Origin: an uncultured Acetatifactor sp.
GTDB lineage: Bacteria; Bacillota; Clostridia; Lachnospirales; Lachnospiraceae
NCBI GenBank assembly: GCA_949840935.1
Contig: CATKXX010000005.1
Span: forward strand, 58,437-122,436
Direction: 5' to 3'
DNA length: 64,000 nt
The notes under the pieces are model-generated. The model was not told the DNA's origin, did no database searches, and worked only from the letters and a program-made list of their open reading frames with translations. Position numbers and translations under genes: made by a program. Positions within the stretch are counted from its first letter, which is position 1; every line of letters begins with the position of its first letter. Positions 41,957 to 50,585 of this stretch are shown piece by piece.

Positions 41957-44287
41957 TTATAATTCGTTAATCGTTACAGTGATCGCCATGTTGCGGATGC
42001 GCTTTGCCGGGGCATGAACCGCGGCGATAACGGCAACGATGGAAAACACAAGAATCATTGCAAGTAAATCTATCGGCAGGCTCCACGGAGTCCCAAAATA
42101 CCGTGTAAGCAGCCTGATATGCAGGAAACGGCTGAGAACGATCCCTATGCCGCCGCCGATCACAAGACCGGAAATGGAATAAGTAAAGGCTTCTGCGGCA
42201 ATCATCCGTGTAAGCTGCTTTTCATCCATACCAACCGCCCGCATAGCGCCGTACTGTTTCATCCGTGCCGTTACACTCATAGAAATACTGTTGATAATAT
42301 GAAACAGCGTAATCATGGCAATGATCGCCAGAAAGCTATACATTACAAATTTGGTTGCCAGATAGGTATTGGCATCCGTCCGATTGCTTTCACGCTGATC
42401 CGCAAAGATGACATTGCTTTCCGCAAGGCCGCTGATCTGTTTTACAGTATCCTCCGTAGCGTCCTTACCTAATTGCACTCCGATCATGCTGTAATTCTGC
42501 TCTCCTGTAAGCCGGGTAAGGGTTTCCTGCGAACAGATCACGCTATACTCGCTGGGATACAATCCAGCCGATACGGCGCAGACAATTTCAACCTCCTGTC
42601 CCCCTATCTGAACGGTATCTCCGACTTTCAGCGGGTTGTCTTTATTGGAAACAGTCATAACCTTATTGCTGTCTCCGTATATTTCCGATAAACCCCCCTG
42701 CACAAGACTGCCCTTTACTCTGTCCAGCAAATAGTCACTGTAGGATGTTATATTCACATGGTCAATCCCCTGCCGTGAAGAAGCAGCGGGAACATGCTCT
42801 ATATATGCGCTGCCAAAGACATGATCCACACCGGGAACGGAGCGGATGGTATCGCTTAAGCCCCGGCTTAACACAGGTTCATTTGCATAGCCTGTGAGAG
42901 TAATATCCGGCTGCCATGACCGCAGGGACGGCATTAACCCATGTGCAAAATCCAGCCCCACCGTGAAGCAGAGGAACAGGATAATGCTGAGGGAAAAGCT
43001 GGCTGTCATTAAAAACCAGTTTTTCTTAGATGCTGTTGCATGGTGAACGCCTAAAGCCTTTTCAATCCTGCCCGAATTCAGCCGCATAGTATGCCGTATA
43101 GAGGGCGCCGTTTCTGAGCTGCCGGAGGCCGCCGCCATCGGAGAGACTTTAGCGGCACGTTTCGCCGGAGATTGTGCAGCCAGAAGGACTGTAACGATCC
43201 CAACCAGCGCGCCGCTGATAAGGCCCGCCGGGCTAAGGGCAAGCACAGGCATTGTCTGAAATTCACCGCCAATTCCATAATGCAGCATCGCACAAACGCC
43301 ACAACTGATCGCTATACCTGAGAACAATCCGACAGGTACCGCCGTTTTACACCAGTTTAACGCCTCCAAACGCACATAGCGGATAATCTGCCTGCGGCTT
43401 GCACCGATGCAGCGCATCATCCCAAAAAACTTTGTCCGCCCGGCCACATTGCTGTTCATGCTGCCGGAAATCATCAATACGCCGGCCAGCAATACCAAAA
43501 CGAACAGGATCGCCGCCAATCCATAGATATTCTTCATGGAGTCATTGCTGCTTTTCCCTGCAATTCCCATGATCGCTGTATTTTCGGAAACGCTTCCCTC
43601 TGACAGACCATATTGTTCTTTTATTTCCGTAATTGCGCCAGAAGCCTTTGACGCATTTTGAAACTGAACATAACAGGTTGGGTTAAGCGAAATACCGTTT
43701 TGTTCCATAAGCGGGACAAACGCTGTCCGCGTCATATATACAGCAACCAAATACGTCTGTCCCTGATACCATTCCCGGTCATCCGAGCCAAAGCCTGCTA
43801 CGATAAAATCGGCATTTCCCGCAGGGGTATTAATCGTCACGCTGTCGCCGATCTGCACATCCAAAGCGAGCTTTGCGTTGGAGCTGAGCATGACTTCGTT
43901 ATCACGCCTCGGGAATTCCCCTTCTTCAAGGGCGTTGGAAAGCCGGTCCAGATAGATACCGTCAGCGCCATAGAGAGCAGCTCTTTTCTCTCCAATGTAG
44001 TACGGCTGGTCTGCGTCTGAATTGAACGCTTCCGACCAGCCGACGGCTGTAACGTCAAAACGGCTGCTGATCTCGTCTCCGATGCTCTGGGAGATATTTT
44101 CTAACCGGATATGCCAATTACCGTGTTTATCCCGCAATTCATTACTCTGTGTCCGAAGGAACATATCCGCCACACTGAAAATGGTTGTCACAAGCAATAC
44201 AGAAATGATAATACACAGAATGGTCATTCGGTTTTGCCGCTTCCGCGCCTTTGCGGAAATCGGGATAAGGTTTAAATAGCTTTTCAT
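41957..44287 (-). CDS. FtsX/MacB-type ABC permease
   Basis: Permease of 776 residues with two FtsX units: an N-terminal helix (about 23-45), an extracellular domain, helices near 255-375, a second unit with a helix near 420-445 and an extracellular domain, and three C-terminal helices (about 650-770). The extracellular segments resemble MacB periplasmic-core domains. The ATG at 44287 overlaps the stop of the ATPase remnant (ATGA) and has GGGAGGTG before it. Relatives confer peptide-antibiotic resistance or mechanosensing. Because the ATPase gene is truncated, the transporter probably lacks its motor unless an ATPase elsewhere substitutes. Confidence 0.85.
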   Translation of the reverse strand: MKSYLNLIPISAKARKRQNRMTILCIIISVLLVTTIFSVADMFLRTQSNELRDKHGNWHIRLENISQSIGDEISSRFDVTAVGWSEAFNSDADQPYYIGEKRAALYGADGIYLDRLSNALEEGEFPRRDNEVMLSSNAKLALDVQIGDSVTINTPAGNADFIVAGFGSDDREWYQGQTYLVAVYMTRTAFVPLMEQNGISLNPTCYVQFQNASKASGAITEIKEQYGLSEGSVSENTAIMGIAGKSSNDSMKNIYGLAAILFVLVLLAGVLMISGSMNSNVAGRTKFFGMMRCIGASRRQIIRYVRLEALNWCKTAVPVGLFSGIAISCGVCAMLHYGIGGEFQTMPVLALSPAGLISGALVGIVTVLLAAQSPAKRAAKVSPMAAASGSSETAPSIRHTMRLNSGRIEKALGVHHATASKKNWFLMTASFSLSIILFLCFTVGLDFAHGLMPSLRSWQPDITLTGYANEPVLSRGLSDTIRSVPGVDHVFGSAYIEHVPAASSRQGIDHVNITSYSDYLLDRVKGSLVQGGLSEIYGDSNKVMTVSNKDNPLKVGDTVQIGGQEVEIVCAVSAGLYPSEYSVICSQETLTRLTGEQNYSMIGVQLGKDATEDTVKQISGLAESNVIFADQRESNRTDANTYLATKFVMYSFLAIIAMITLFHIINSISMSVTARMKQYGAMRAVGMDEKQLTRMIAAEAFTYSISGLVIGGGIGIVLSRFLHIRLLTRYFGTPWSLPIDLLAMILVFSIVAVIAAVHAPAKRIRNMAITVTINEL

Positions 44288-44472
44288 TCGCGGCACCTCC
44301 CCAGATCGGTCAGCACACCGTCCGATACCTGCAATACCCGGTCTGCGCTCTGTGCAATGCTCCTGTTATGAGTGATCATAATAATGGTCTGCTCATACTT
44401 CCTTGACGCTTCTTTTAACAGGGCAATGACTTCGCTGCTGTTCTGCGTGTCAAGGTTTCCTGTGGGCTCATC
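44284..44472 (-). pseudogene. Truncated ATPase of the FtsX-type transporter
   Basis: Only the last 62 codons of a LolD/MacB-type ATPase remain: DEPTGNLDTQNSSEV, then the H-loop MITHNRS and the normal C-terminus. Walker A, Q-loop and signature are absent; upstream of the DEPTG codon (44472) the frame continues into unrelated sequence. The break marks the left edge of the mobile DNA. The missing 5' half is not elsewhere in the window. Confidence 0.85.
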
Positions 44473-44521
44473 GGTAAAATGTACCCTGCCCCCGCAATCC
44501 CTTGTAAACACTGGCTCTAAC

Positions 44522-44545
44522 GGCATACAAAAGTGTGTATGGCGT
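44522..44545 (+). repeat. Left terminal repeat / candidate recombinase core site
   Basis: CATAC (44524-44528) and GTATG (44537-44541) flank an 8-bp spacer, a layout typical of a tyrosine recombinase crossover site. The right half contains TGTGTATGGCGT, repeated inverted at 49529-49540. Confidence 0.55.
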
Positions 44546-44719
44546 TTTGTTTTTCCTGTCGTTTGCTGTAAAAAAAGCATGACCGCAGCCATACTTTCGA
44601 CAATTTTTTTCTTCATTATATATGTGTGTGTTTATCCTGCCCCGAAACTCTGTGATCCCAGGCGTATTTCCATGCAGGATATGTACTCAAAAGTTCTTTG
44701 CCAATACCAACGACCAACA

Positions 44720-44741
44720 GGCATACTTTTGTGTATGTCGG
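44720..44741 (+). repeat. Second CATAC/GTATG site
   Basis: CATAC (44722-44726) and GTATG (44733-44737) around a 6-bp spacer, about 200 bp inside the left terminal repeat and just downstream of the tnpC-like gene. Probably a subterminal recombinase binding site. The DNA between 44546 and 44774 is otherwise empty of recognisable genes. Confidence 0.45.
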
Positions 44742-44774
44742 CTGTCGGTTCTTACCTTTAAGGGCTATGTATTT

Positions 44775-45158
44775 TTACAGATTCCGGAGCAGCTCCCTGT
44801 TCTTCCGATCCAACGCCTTTTTCAGCTTTTCATTCTCCTGGCGCAGGGCATCCATTTCCTGCTGCATTGCCCGGATCTGTTTCTGCAGGGACAGGATCTC
44901 GTTGTTCATTGCCATGTCAAGTATGTTCTTCCTCGGATGGCTCACGCCGCCCTGCTGTTCCAGCACCTTGTCGAGTGTCTGGCGTACCGATGGGTTCTTG
45001 TAGAAAAAGCCTCTTGAAAGCCCTGTTTTTTCCATCAGCTTCGGGACTGTGACCTTTTCCCCCTCATCCATCAGTTCAAAGATGGCTTTCCTCGCCCTCT
45101 CAATCTTCTCATCGCTGGCTTTCCTGTTACATTCCAGCATCTTCTCGTATTTGTTCAT
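44775..45158 (-). CDS. TnpC-like recombinase helper (DUF6262 type)
   Basis: A 127-residue protein with an N-terminal helix-turn-helix (ERARKAIFELMDEGEKVTV, MEKTGLSRGFFYKNPSVR) and a C-terminal coiled coil from about 80 to 127 (LQKQIRAMQQEMDALRQENE). This is the layout of TnpC/DUF6262 proteins found after Tn554-like recombinases, which set insertion orientation and frequency. The ATG at 45158 has GGGAGGAAG before it; the gene overlaps the upstream recombinase by 32 bp. Confidence 0.75.
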   Translation of the reverse strand: MNKYEKMLECNRKASDEKIERARKAIFELMDEGEKVTVPKLMEKTGLSRGFFYKNPSVRQTLDKVLEQQGGVSHPRKNILDMAMNNEILSLQKQIRAMQQEMDALRQENEKLKKALDRKNRELLRNL

Positions 45159-46647
45159 ATTCTTCCTCCCATCCGTCCAAATTCTGCAGGATGATCTCTG
45201 ACAGCATATTCCTGACTTCCCGTGTCTCATCGGCCAGCGTCTGGTTGCTCATCTTCCTGTAATATTTCACGTTCTGGACGCTGCTGTGCCCCAGCAGCTT
45301 GGCTATGGTGAAATCGTCCAGATGCATCTCCGTCAGCTTCACCCCGTAATAGTGCCGGAACATATGGCTCCCGAAACCGAACAGCCTGCCATTGTCATCC
45401 CGCAGGTTTTCTTTATGGATCATTTCCACCACCTTGTTCTGCAGCCTGTTATACGGCAGGGGATTCTCCGGATTCTTATCGTCCACAAAGATGAATTTGG
45501 TCGGTCCATGCCGTTCCTCCGTATAAGCGATTGCCTTGCGGATCAGTTCTGCAAGATCGTGGCTCACCGGCTTTTCAAAAGTTTTTGTTTTCATCTGCCG
45601 TATCCTTATGATCGTTTCCCCGCCGCTGTCGTACAGGCAGTCCGTCTGGAGCGTCAGCGTGTCGGAGATCCGTGTGCCCAGCATCTGGTGTATGATCATT
45701 GCCCTGGCAATCTGTTCATCCAGCTTCACGGTCCCGGCATTCAGCCTCTGCAGTTCGCTGTCAGAGTATACTTTGAATTCCGGCTGGCGGGCCGGCGGGA
45801 TGTCCCGGTTTAAGAACAGCAGCTCCAGGTTGGCATAGCCGCACACCTTGCCGATGCTCTCCAGGATGGCCCTGAGCCTGTTTAAGTCCGCATGGAAACT
45901 CTTGGTTTCTATATCCTCCGTTTTCAGGTATGTCAGGTATTCCTCCAGGACTTCCCTGCTGATATCCCGGCAGGACTGCACCTCTTTCTGCCTGGCGGCC
46001 AGGTATTCTGACAGCCGGCGCATTGCCGTCATCTCTTTCTGTACGCAGGCGATTGCTTCTTTCTGGAGGTTCAGGTATATGCCCTTTTTCAGTTCCTCCC
46101 GTATCCCAGGCTGTGATATTTTGGTGAAATTGACTGTCCTGTAATTCTTTATGGGGTTCGCCCTGACCGGGATATCCAGCCTTTCGATTTCCCATATATC
46201 CTTATCTGTCTCATCCCCCTGCATCCTTTTTTGCCCTGTGAATTCCAGTAACTGGATAAAATAACAGAGAAGCCTGCTCCTGCCTGTGCTCACGCTCCCG
46301 TATACCCCGTGCTTCTCGAAAGTCTGCGGGATGCCCTCTGACATCATCCATCCCTTAAACTGCCGCAGCCATGTTTCTGTGTCACGGTCGCCGAAGCTTT
46401 CCACACGCTTTGCTCGTTTCTGCAGGAAAATGCATACTTTTTTGAAAAACTGTCTCTCCCCATAAACGGTCATCAGGGACACGCTCCCTGCCCTGTGCAG
46501 GATGAATGCCGCAAATTCTTCCCGCATCTTATCTGCCGGGACGCCGCCCAGGTCATAGTGAGGGTCTTTCCCCATCCGTTTCCTCTGGATGTCCGTTGCC
46601 GCTTTATAGCTTTCCAGTCCTTTCAGGCTGATCCTGTTTTCCATCAC
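45127..46647 (-). CDS. Tyrosine recombinase, third of the trio
   Basis: A 506-residue site-specific recombinase. An N-terminal SAM-like core-binding region spans about 200-280. Catalytic residues are Arg326 (GTRISD), His428 and Arg431 (SHMFRHYYG), His454 (LLGHSS) and Tyr462 or Tyr463 (VKYYRKM). The GTG at 46647 and ATG at 46644 are both usable, with GGAGGGAG upstream. It overlaps the second recombinase by 44 bp, so the set is translated in a chain. Longer N-terminus than typical integrases; no homolog of Tn554 is normally found in this third position, which points to a RIT-like element. Confidence 0.88.
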   Translation of the reverse strand: MMENRISLKGLESYKAATDIQRKRMGKDPHYDLGGVPADKMREEFAAFILHRAGSVSLMTVYGERQFFKKVCIFLQKRAKRVESFGDRDTETWLRQFKGWMMSEGIPQTFEKHGVYGSVSTGRSRLLCYFIQLLEFTGQKRMQGDETDKDIWEIERLDIPVRANPIKNYRTVNFTKISQPGIREELKKGIYLNLQKEAIACVQKEMTAMRRLSEYLAARQKEVQSCRDISREVLEEYLTYLKTEDIETKSFHADLNRLRAILESIGKVCGYANLELLFLNRDIPPARQPEFKVYSDSELQRLNAGTVKLDEQIARAMIIHQMLGTRISDTLTLQTDCLYDSGGETIIRIRQMKTKTFEKPVSHDLAELIRKAIAYTEERHGPTKFIFVDDKNPENPLPYNRLQNKVVEMIHKENLRDDNGRLFGFGSHMFRHYYGVKLTEMHLDDFTIAKLLGHSSVQNVKYYRKMSNQTLADETREVRNMLSEIILQNLDGWEEEYEQIREDAGM

Positions 46648-48376
46648 TGCCGCTCCCTCCTTTCCTTATCTTCAGGCCGGCCGCAAGGCTGCCGTGCTCC
46701 TTAAAATATTTTTCGTTTGCTTTTTCTATCTTCCTTGGCATGTAGTCTATATACTGCTGGGTCATTTCCTCATAGACATGGCCCAGATAATCCCTCACGC
46801 CCTGCAGGGATACCCCGCTGTCGTAAAACAGAGTGGCTATGCCGTGGCGGTAGTCGTGGGACCTGAAAATGTATTCCCCTCCTTTTATGCCGTTTTTTTC
46901 ACAGCATTCCTGCATCTTCAGCCGGAATGTGGCGCTCCTGTAGGCTTCGCCCTGGCTGTTCTGGAACGCATAATCATCCGGCCCTATCTGATGTTTTTTC
47001 AGGTATACCATCATCAGGCGGTACAGGGCGTATGGTATGGGTATCCGCTTATAACTCCGCATCTTCGTCTGGTAGACCTGTACCCATGCATCCTTTCCCT
47101 GTATGTAATAGGCATCCCCCTTCAGTATGCAGACCTCGCTGATGCGCAGGCCGATGCCCCACAGATGCAGGTACATCAGCCGGATGTCCTCCGGGAAACC
47201 GGGGAGCTTTTGCAGTATCTCAGCCCGGATTTCTGCATCCACGCTCCTGTCATTATGTTTCGGCACCACTTTTTTCAGGTAATAATCCACACAGAATGGC
47301 GCCCTCTCAATGTACCCCCTTGCGATCAGGAAGTTGAAAAAATGCTGTATGCTCATGACCTGCGCATTATAGGATTTCGGCTGGAGTCCCTTGTCCGCCA
47401 GTTTCAGGAAGTATTCCTCCATCTGCTTCCCTGTGGCCTGGCAGATATCTTCCCGCCCTGCCTCTGACAGGAAGTTCCTTACCCATATCATCTCTGTCCG
47501 CAGGACGCTGATTGACAGGTTCGTGACCCCTATCCCATAACGCATGTATTTCTTCAGAAGTTCCCGGTTTCCCTTGTGCGTAACCTCCAAAAACGACATA
47601 GCCTTTACCGGTTTTGCTGGGTTCAGGCGTTCCGGCTGTATGTGCAGGCGTTCCATGTACCACACATTTGCATCCCAGCAAATTTCGGCAGCCTGCATAA
47701 AAAGCGCCTTCCTGCATAGGTCGATGATGCCGTATGCCGCTCCTTTTTCCCCGGATGCCTGCATGGTTTCCTCAAATTCTTCCGCCTGCACAAGTTCAAT
47801 CCCGTCAATGCTGGCAATCTTCCTGTCAATGCAGAAACCGTACAGTTCTTTAAGCCTGCGGAGATGAACCTGTAGCTGGTCCCCATTATAATTCCCGATG
47901 ACATAATGCAGGCTGGCAAAAATCTGTCGTTTCATCTTCTCCGGCGCTTTCTGCCCGAAATCCCATGCCAGCCTGCCCTTGTTGGCGGCATCGATGAACC
48001 GCTCCGCAATCTCCGGGTCCGGATGGTATGGCAGGAACAGGATTCCGTTTCCGTATTCTGCCGTGGGCCTTCCCCTTTCCCGTACCGCCCTCACCTGCTC
48101 TTTGATGGAGTGCAGCTTGACCAGGTCCATGGCCTTCAGGTATGCCATGTATGCCGTGGATCGGAACTGCCCTTTCAGGAACTGCTCATATGCTGCCCTT
48201 GCCGGGTAGTCCAAATCACAGATATGCCAGATTCCCCTGCCCTCCATGAATGCCCTGAGTTTATTGCGGTGTGTGGGGAGTATCTCTGTGCATTCCGCAA
48301 GCTCCCTCTCCAGCTGTTCCTGTAATTGTCCTGTGTCCTCCTGCGGCGCCGCCTGCAGGTATTGGTATGCCTGCAT
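46604..48376 (-). CDS. Tyrosine recombinase, second of the trio (TnpB-like)
   Basis: A recombinase of 590 residues. Counting from the GTG at 48385, catalytic residues are Arg414 (IGLRISEV), His510 and Arg513 (RSHDYRHGIA), His536 (YLGHVYEE) and Tyr545 (QYIDYM). The ATG at 48376 is preferred as start (AGGAAAGG lies 10 bases before it). The size and long N-terminal half match Tn554 TnpB. The gene starts 15 bp after the first recombinase and overlaps the third. Confidence 0.88.
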   Translation of the reverse strand: MQAYQYLQAAPQEDTGQLQEQLERELAECTEILPTHRNKLRAFMEGRGIWHICDLDYPARAAYEQFLKGQFRSTAYMAYLKAMDLVKLHSIKEQVRAVRERGRPTAEYGNGILFLPYHPDPEIAERFIDAANKGRLAWDFGQKAPEKMKRQIFASLHYVIGNYNGDQLQVHLRRLKELYGFCIDRKIASIDGIELVQAEEFEETMQASGEKGAAYGIIDLCRKALFMQAAEICWDANVWYMERLHIQPERLNPAKPVKAMSFLEVTHKGNRELLKKYMRYGIGVTNLSISVLRTEMIWVRNFLSEAGREDICQATGKQMEEYFLKLADKGLQPKSYNAQVMSIQHFFNFLIARGYIERAPFCVDYYLKKVVPKHNDRSVDAEIRAEILQKLPGFPEDIRLMYLHLWGIGLRISEVCILKGDAYYIQGKDAWVQVYQTKMRSYKRIPIPYALYRLMMVYLKKHQIGPDDYAFQNSQGEAYRSATFRLKMQECCEKNGIKGGEYIFRSHDYRHGIATLFYDSGVSLQGVRDYLGHVYEEMTQQYIDYMPRKIEKANEKYFKEHGSLAAGLKIRKGGSGSDGKQDQPERTGKL

Positions 48377-48391
48377 ACCCACCACCCTTTC

Positions 48392-49507
48392 CTATGGCAT
48401 CTTCCCGATGCCGTAATTTACGGAATGCTTCTCATAGAACTCCCGGCTCGCCTCCAGCAGCTTGTCGTCCAGGATGCCCAGGTATTTGATCGTGGTATCC
48501 AGGTGCTTATGCCCAAGGGCCTGGCTGATCAGTTCCAGCGGCCAGCCTGCATTCCATCTTGTGACTGCGAAATACCTCCGCAGCATGTGCGGCGTCAGTT
48601 CCGTCCCTGTCTTTTCCGCCACCCGATCCAGCATGGCGTAGACGCTGTCCACTTTCAGCGGCTGCCCCGCGGTATCGCCGGAGACGTTGATGAACAGGTA
48701 ATCCTGGTGCTGGAGGAGTTCCCTGTACTCGGCGAGGTATCCCATCAGGAATTCAAAGGCATCATCGCTGATCTTGGCTTTCCGGTACTCCGCATTCTTT
48801 GCGCGGGCATCGTTCTCGTTGTCGTCGCGGAAGTACACACCGATGGTATGTCTCCCATAGTCGATGTCCCTTGCATAGTACACTCCCAGGATCTCCCCGA
48901 TGCGGAACCCGGTCTCTGCGATCAGCAGGAGGAGCAGCTGGTCCCGGCTGTTGGTGCATGCCTGCAGGGCGGCGATGATTTCTTCTTCGCCTGCCGCCCT
49001 CACATTCCGTTCCTCCGCTTTCATGTAGCCGCCGAAAGACCTGCACCGCAGCGTCCTCTTGACGCCTGCCGCATTCGGCACCGTGATCTGGCTGTAGGAA
49101 AGCACCCGCAGGCTCGGCGCATATCCGCATTCCGACATAAAAAGATAGAACCCGAACACATCCTTTAAGTATGCGTTGCAGGTCCCATTGTCGGCATCCC
49201 CTGTTTTCTTTTTTTCTGTATGGCATCCCTCTTTCAGCCAGTACAGGAACTGCGTGAAATGGCTGCTCTGTTCCTCATACCCCATGCCGCAGACCGTCTG
49301 GAAGTCCAGGCCCTTTTCCGCCAGGTATTCCAGGTAACAGCAGATGGAAAAAGCGTACCTCTTTACCGTGTTCGGGGAAAGGTTTGCCTTTATCTTGTGT
49401 TTCAGATACTTGCTCGGAAGCAGGGCGATGTCCAGCGTCTCCCCGTCCATGATATAGAAATACTTTGTCGTGCCCTCGACCGCTGTCTCCACCGTATACC
49501 GTTTCAT
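48392..49507 (-). CDS. Tyrosine recombinase, first of the trio (TnpA-like)
   Basis: A 371-residue recombinase, the size of Tn554 TnpA. The full catalytic set is present: Arg202 (TGFRIGE), His307 and Arg310 (TPHMLRR), His333 (LGHKHLD) and nucleophile Tyr342 (IKYLG). AAGGAGG precedes the ATG. It is the promoter-proximal gene; the 18-bp palindrome at 49535-49552 lies 28 bp upstream and contains a TATACT, so recombinase binding there could repress the whole operon (inference). Confidence 0.9.
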   Translation of the reverse strand: MKRYTVETAVEGTTKYFYIMDGETLDIALLPSKYLKHKIKANLSPNTVKRYAFSICCYLEYLAEKGLDFQTVCGMGYEEQSSHFTQFLYWLKEGCHTEKKKTGDADNGTCNAYLKDVFGFYLFMSECGYAPSLRVLSYSQITVPNAAGVKRTLRCRSFGGYMKAEERNVRAAGEEEIIAALQACTNSRDQLLLLLIAETGFRIGEILGVYYARDIDYGRHTIGVYFRDDNENDARAKNAEYRKAKISDDAFEFLMGYLAEYRELLQHQDYLFINVSGDTAGQPLKVDSVYAMLDRVAEKTGTELTPHMLRRYFAVTRWNAGWPLELISQALGHKHLDTTIKYLGILDDKLLEASREFYEKHSVNYGIGKMP

Positions 49508-49528
49508 CCGCTTCCGCCTCCTTCCCTG

Positions 49529-49552
49529 ACGCCATACACAGTATACTGTGTA
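49529..49552 (-). repeat. Right terminal repeat with 18-bp perfect palindrome
   Basis: ACGCCATACACA (49529-49540) is the inverted copy of the left terminal 12-mer. Overlapping it, TACACAGTATACTGTGTA (49535-49552) is a perfect 18-bp palindrome. It could be a recombination core, an operator, or both. Confidence 0.6.
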
Positions 49553-49624
49553 GGCGTGATGTTATCCATATCCATACCCAACAAACATTTCTGCCCCAAA
49601 TATGGCAGGACCGACAAAAGGGTG

Positions 49625-49732
49625 TCAGTCAGTCTGATAGCTCCCTGCCACGCTGACCGCTATGCCAGCCACCACATAGATGGCGGCCAGAAAAAGTATG
49701 ATAAACACTGCCGTTCCAATGATCCACGCCAT
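49625..49732 (-). CDS. Small single-helix membrane protein
   Basis: A 35-residue peptide, almost entirely one transmembrane helix (IIGTAVFIILFLAAIYVVAG), with a clear GGGAGGGAAGG site before the ATG at 49732. Such mini-membrane proteins are common in ICE accessory regions; role unknown. First small gene to the right of the trio module. Confidence 0.5.
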   Translation of the reverse strand: MAWIIGTAVFIILFLAAIYVVAGIAVSVAGSYQTD

Positions 49733-49809
49733 GTCCTTCCCTCCCTTCGGTTCCAATATGTTTCTTTCTGTCTGTGATCCTGTTTTCCATGTCCTGTGGG
49801 GTTCCACCC

Positions 49810-50175
49810 TCAGATCTGCATGGACTGTGCCATGCCTCCCGTTTCCGCCATCTGGGGGACCTGGCTGCCGGAGAACATGTCAGCCAGGAATTTCCTGCCG
49901 CCCAATTCGCAGGCCAGCTGGAACGCCTCGTTGAAGCCGCCGCATTTCCTCTCCGCCCCCGGCCTGAACAGCGCCTCCCCGATATGGGGGATGGCTCCCT
50001 CATAATTCCCGACCTGCAGCGTCCCGTCCTGGGTGATGCGCATATAGATCCCGGATTCCCCGCCGCTGTAATAGAGGCAGCCGCGCCCGTTCATCCGTGT
50101 CACCGCATCCTCCACCCACATGTGCCGGCTGCTGGATGTCACCGCCTGCCAGTGTTCAAATTCCCTCTGCTCCAT
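49810..50175 (-). CDS. ICE hypothetical protein
   Basis: Unassigned soluble protein of 121 residues; AAAGGAGGCAGG precedes its ATG. It has a short beta-rich middle (GCLYYSGGESGIYMRI, TLQVGNYEGAIPHIGEA) and no known motif. It lies in a tight run of accessory genes (49625-51439), all on the minus strand with gaps of 20-80 bp. Confidence 0.55.
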   Translation of the reverse strand: MEQREFEHWQAVTSSSRHMWVEDAVTRMNGRGCLYYSGGESGIYMRITQDGTLQVGNYEGAIPHIGEALFRPGAERKCGGFNEAFQLACELGGRKFLADMFSGSQVPQMAETGGMAQSMQI

Positions 50176-50195
50176 GCCTGCCTCCTTTTTTCTGC

Positions 50196-50540
50196 CTATA
50201 TCAGTTCCATCGGCCCGGTCAGCGGGGAATACACCTGTAGGCCGCAGCCCTCCGCCAACGCCTTAAGCTGCGCCATCTGCATGGACGAATGCGTCAGGCA
50301 GCGGCGGCTGGTTACCAGCAGGATATCAACCTCCCCCCTAGTGGCGGCATCCACAAAACGCCGAAAGCCGCTGCGCTCCCACAGCGGCTTCCTCCCGATG
50401 TCGCTGGAGCTGCCTGCAATTTCAAATTCCATCTGCTCCGCATATCCACAGAGCAGCTGTCGCTGTTTCTTTAATGCGTCATTTTCATCCTCCGGTGCAT
50501 CGATTGAGCAATATGCCCATGCCCGTTTCCTGCTTTCCAT
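50196..50540 (-). CDS. Resolvase-fold protein lacking the catalytic serine
   Basis: A 114-residue protein matching only the N-terminal domain of serine recombinases: WAYCSIDAPEDENDALKKQR, then YAEQMEFEIAG and GFRRFVDAATRGEVDILLV. Where catalytic resolvases read Tyr-x-Arg-Val-Ser, this reads Tyr-Cys-Ser-Ile-Asp, so both the Arg and the nucleophile Ser seem replaced, and no DNA-binding domain follows. It is probably a regulatory or vestigial domain. The ATG at 50540 is chosen for its AAAGGGGGAA site. Confidence 0.6.
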   Translation of the reverse strand: MESRKRAWAYCSIDAPEDENDALKKQRQLLCGYAEQMEFEIAGSSSDIGRKPLWERSGFRRFVDAATRGEVDILLVTSRRCLTHSSMQMAQLKALAEGCGLQVYSPLTGPMELI

Positions 50541-50585
50541 AAGCCGTTCCCCCTTTCTGTCCGGCATCCGTTTGCCGGAGGGCCT

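Larger units (their letters stand above)
44522..49552 (-). mobile_element. Recombinase-in-trio (Tn554-like) module with inverted ends
   Basis: Four overlapping minus-strand genes (three tyrosine recombinases and a TnpC-like helper) lie between two inverted copies of TGTGTATGGCGT: 44534-44545, reading inward on the plus strand, and 49529-49540, reading inward on the minus strand. Each is embedded in a small palindrome. RIT elements and Tn554 share the design of successive recombinases; RITs also carry inverted termini. Confidence 0.65.
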
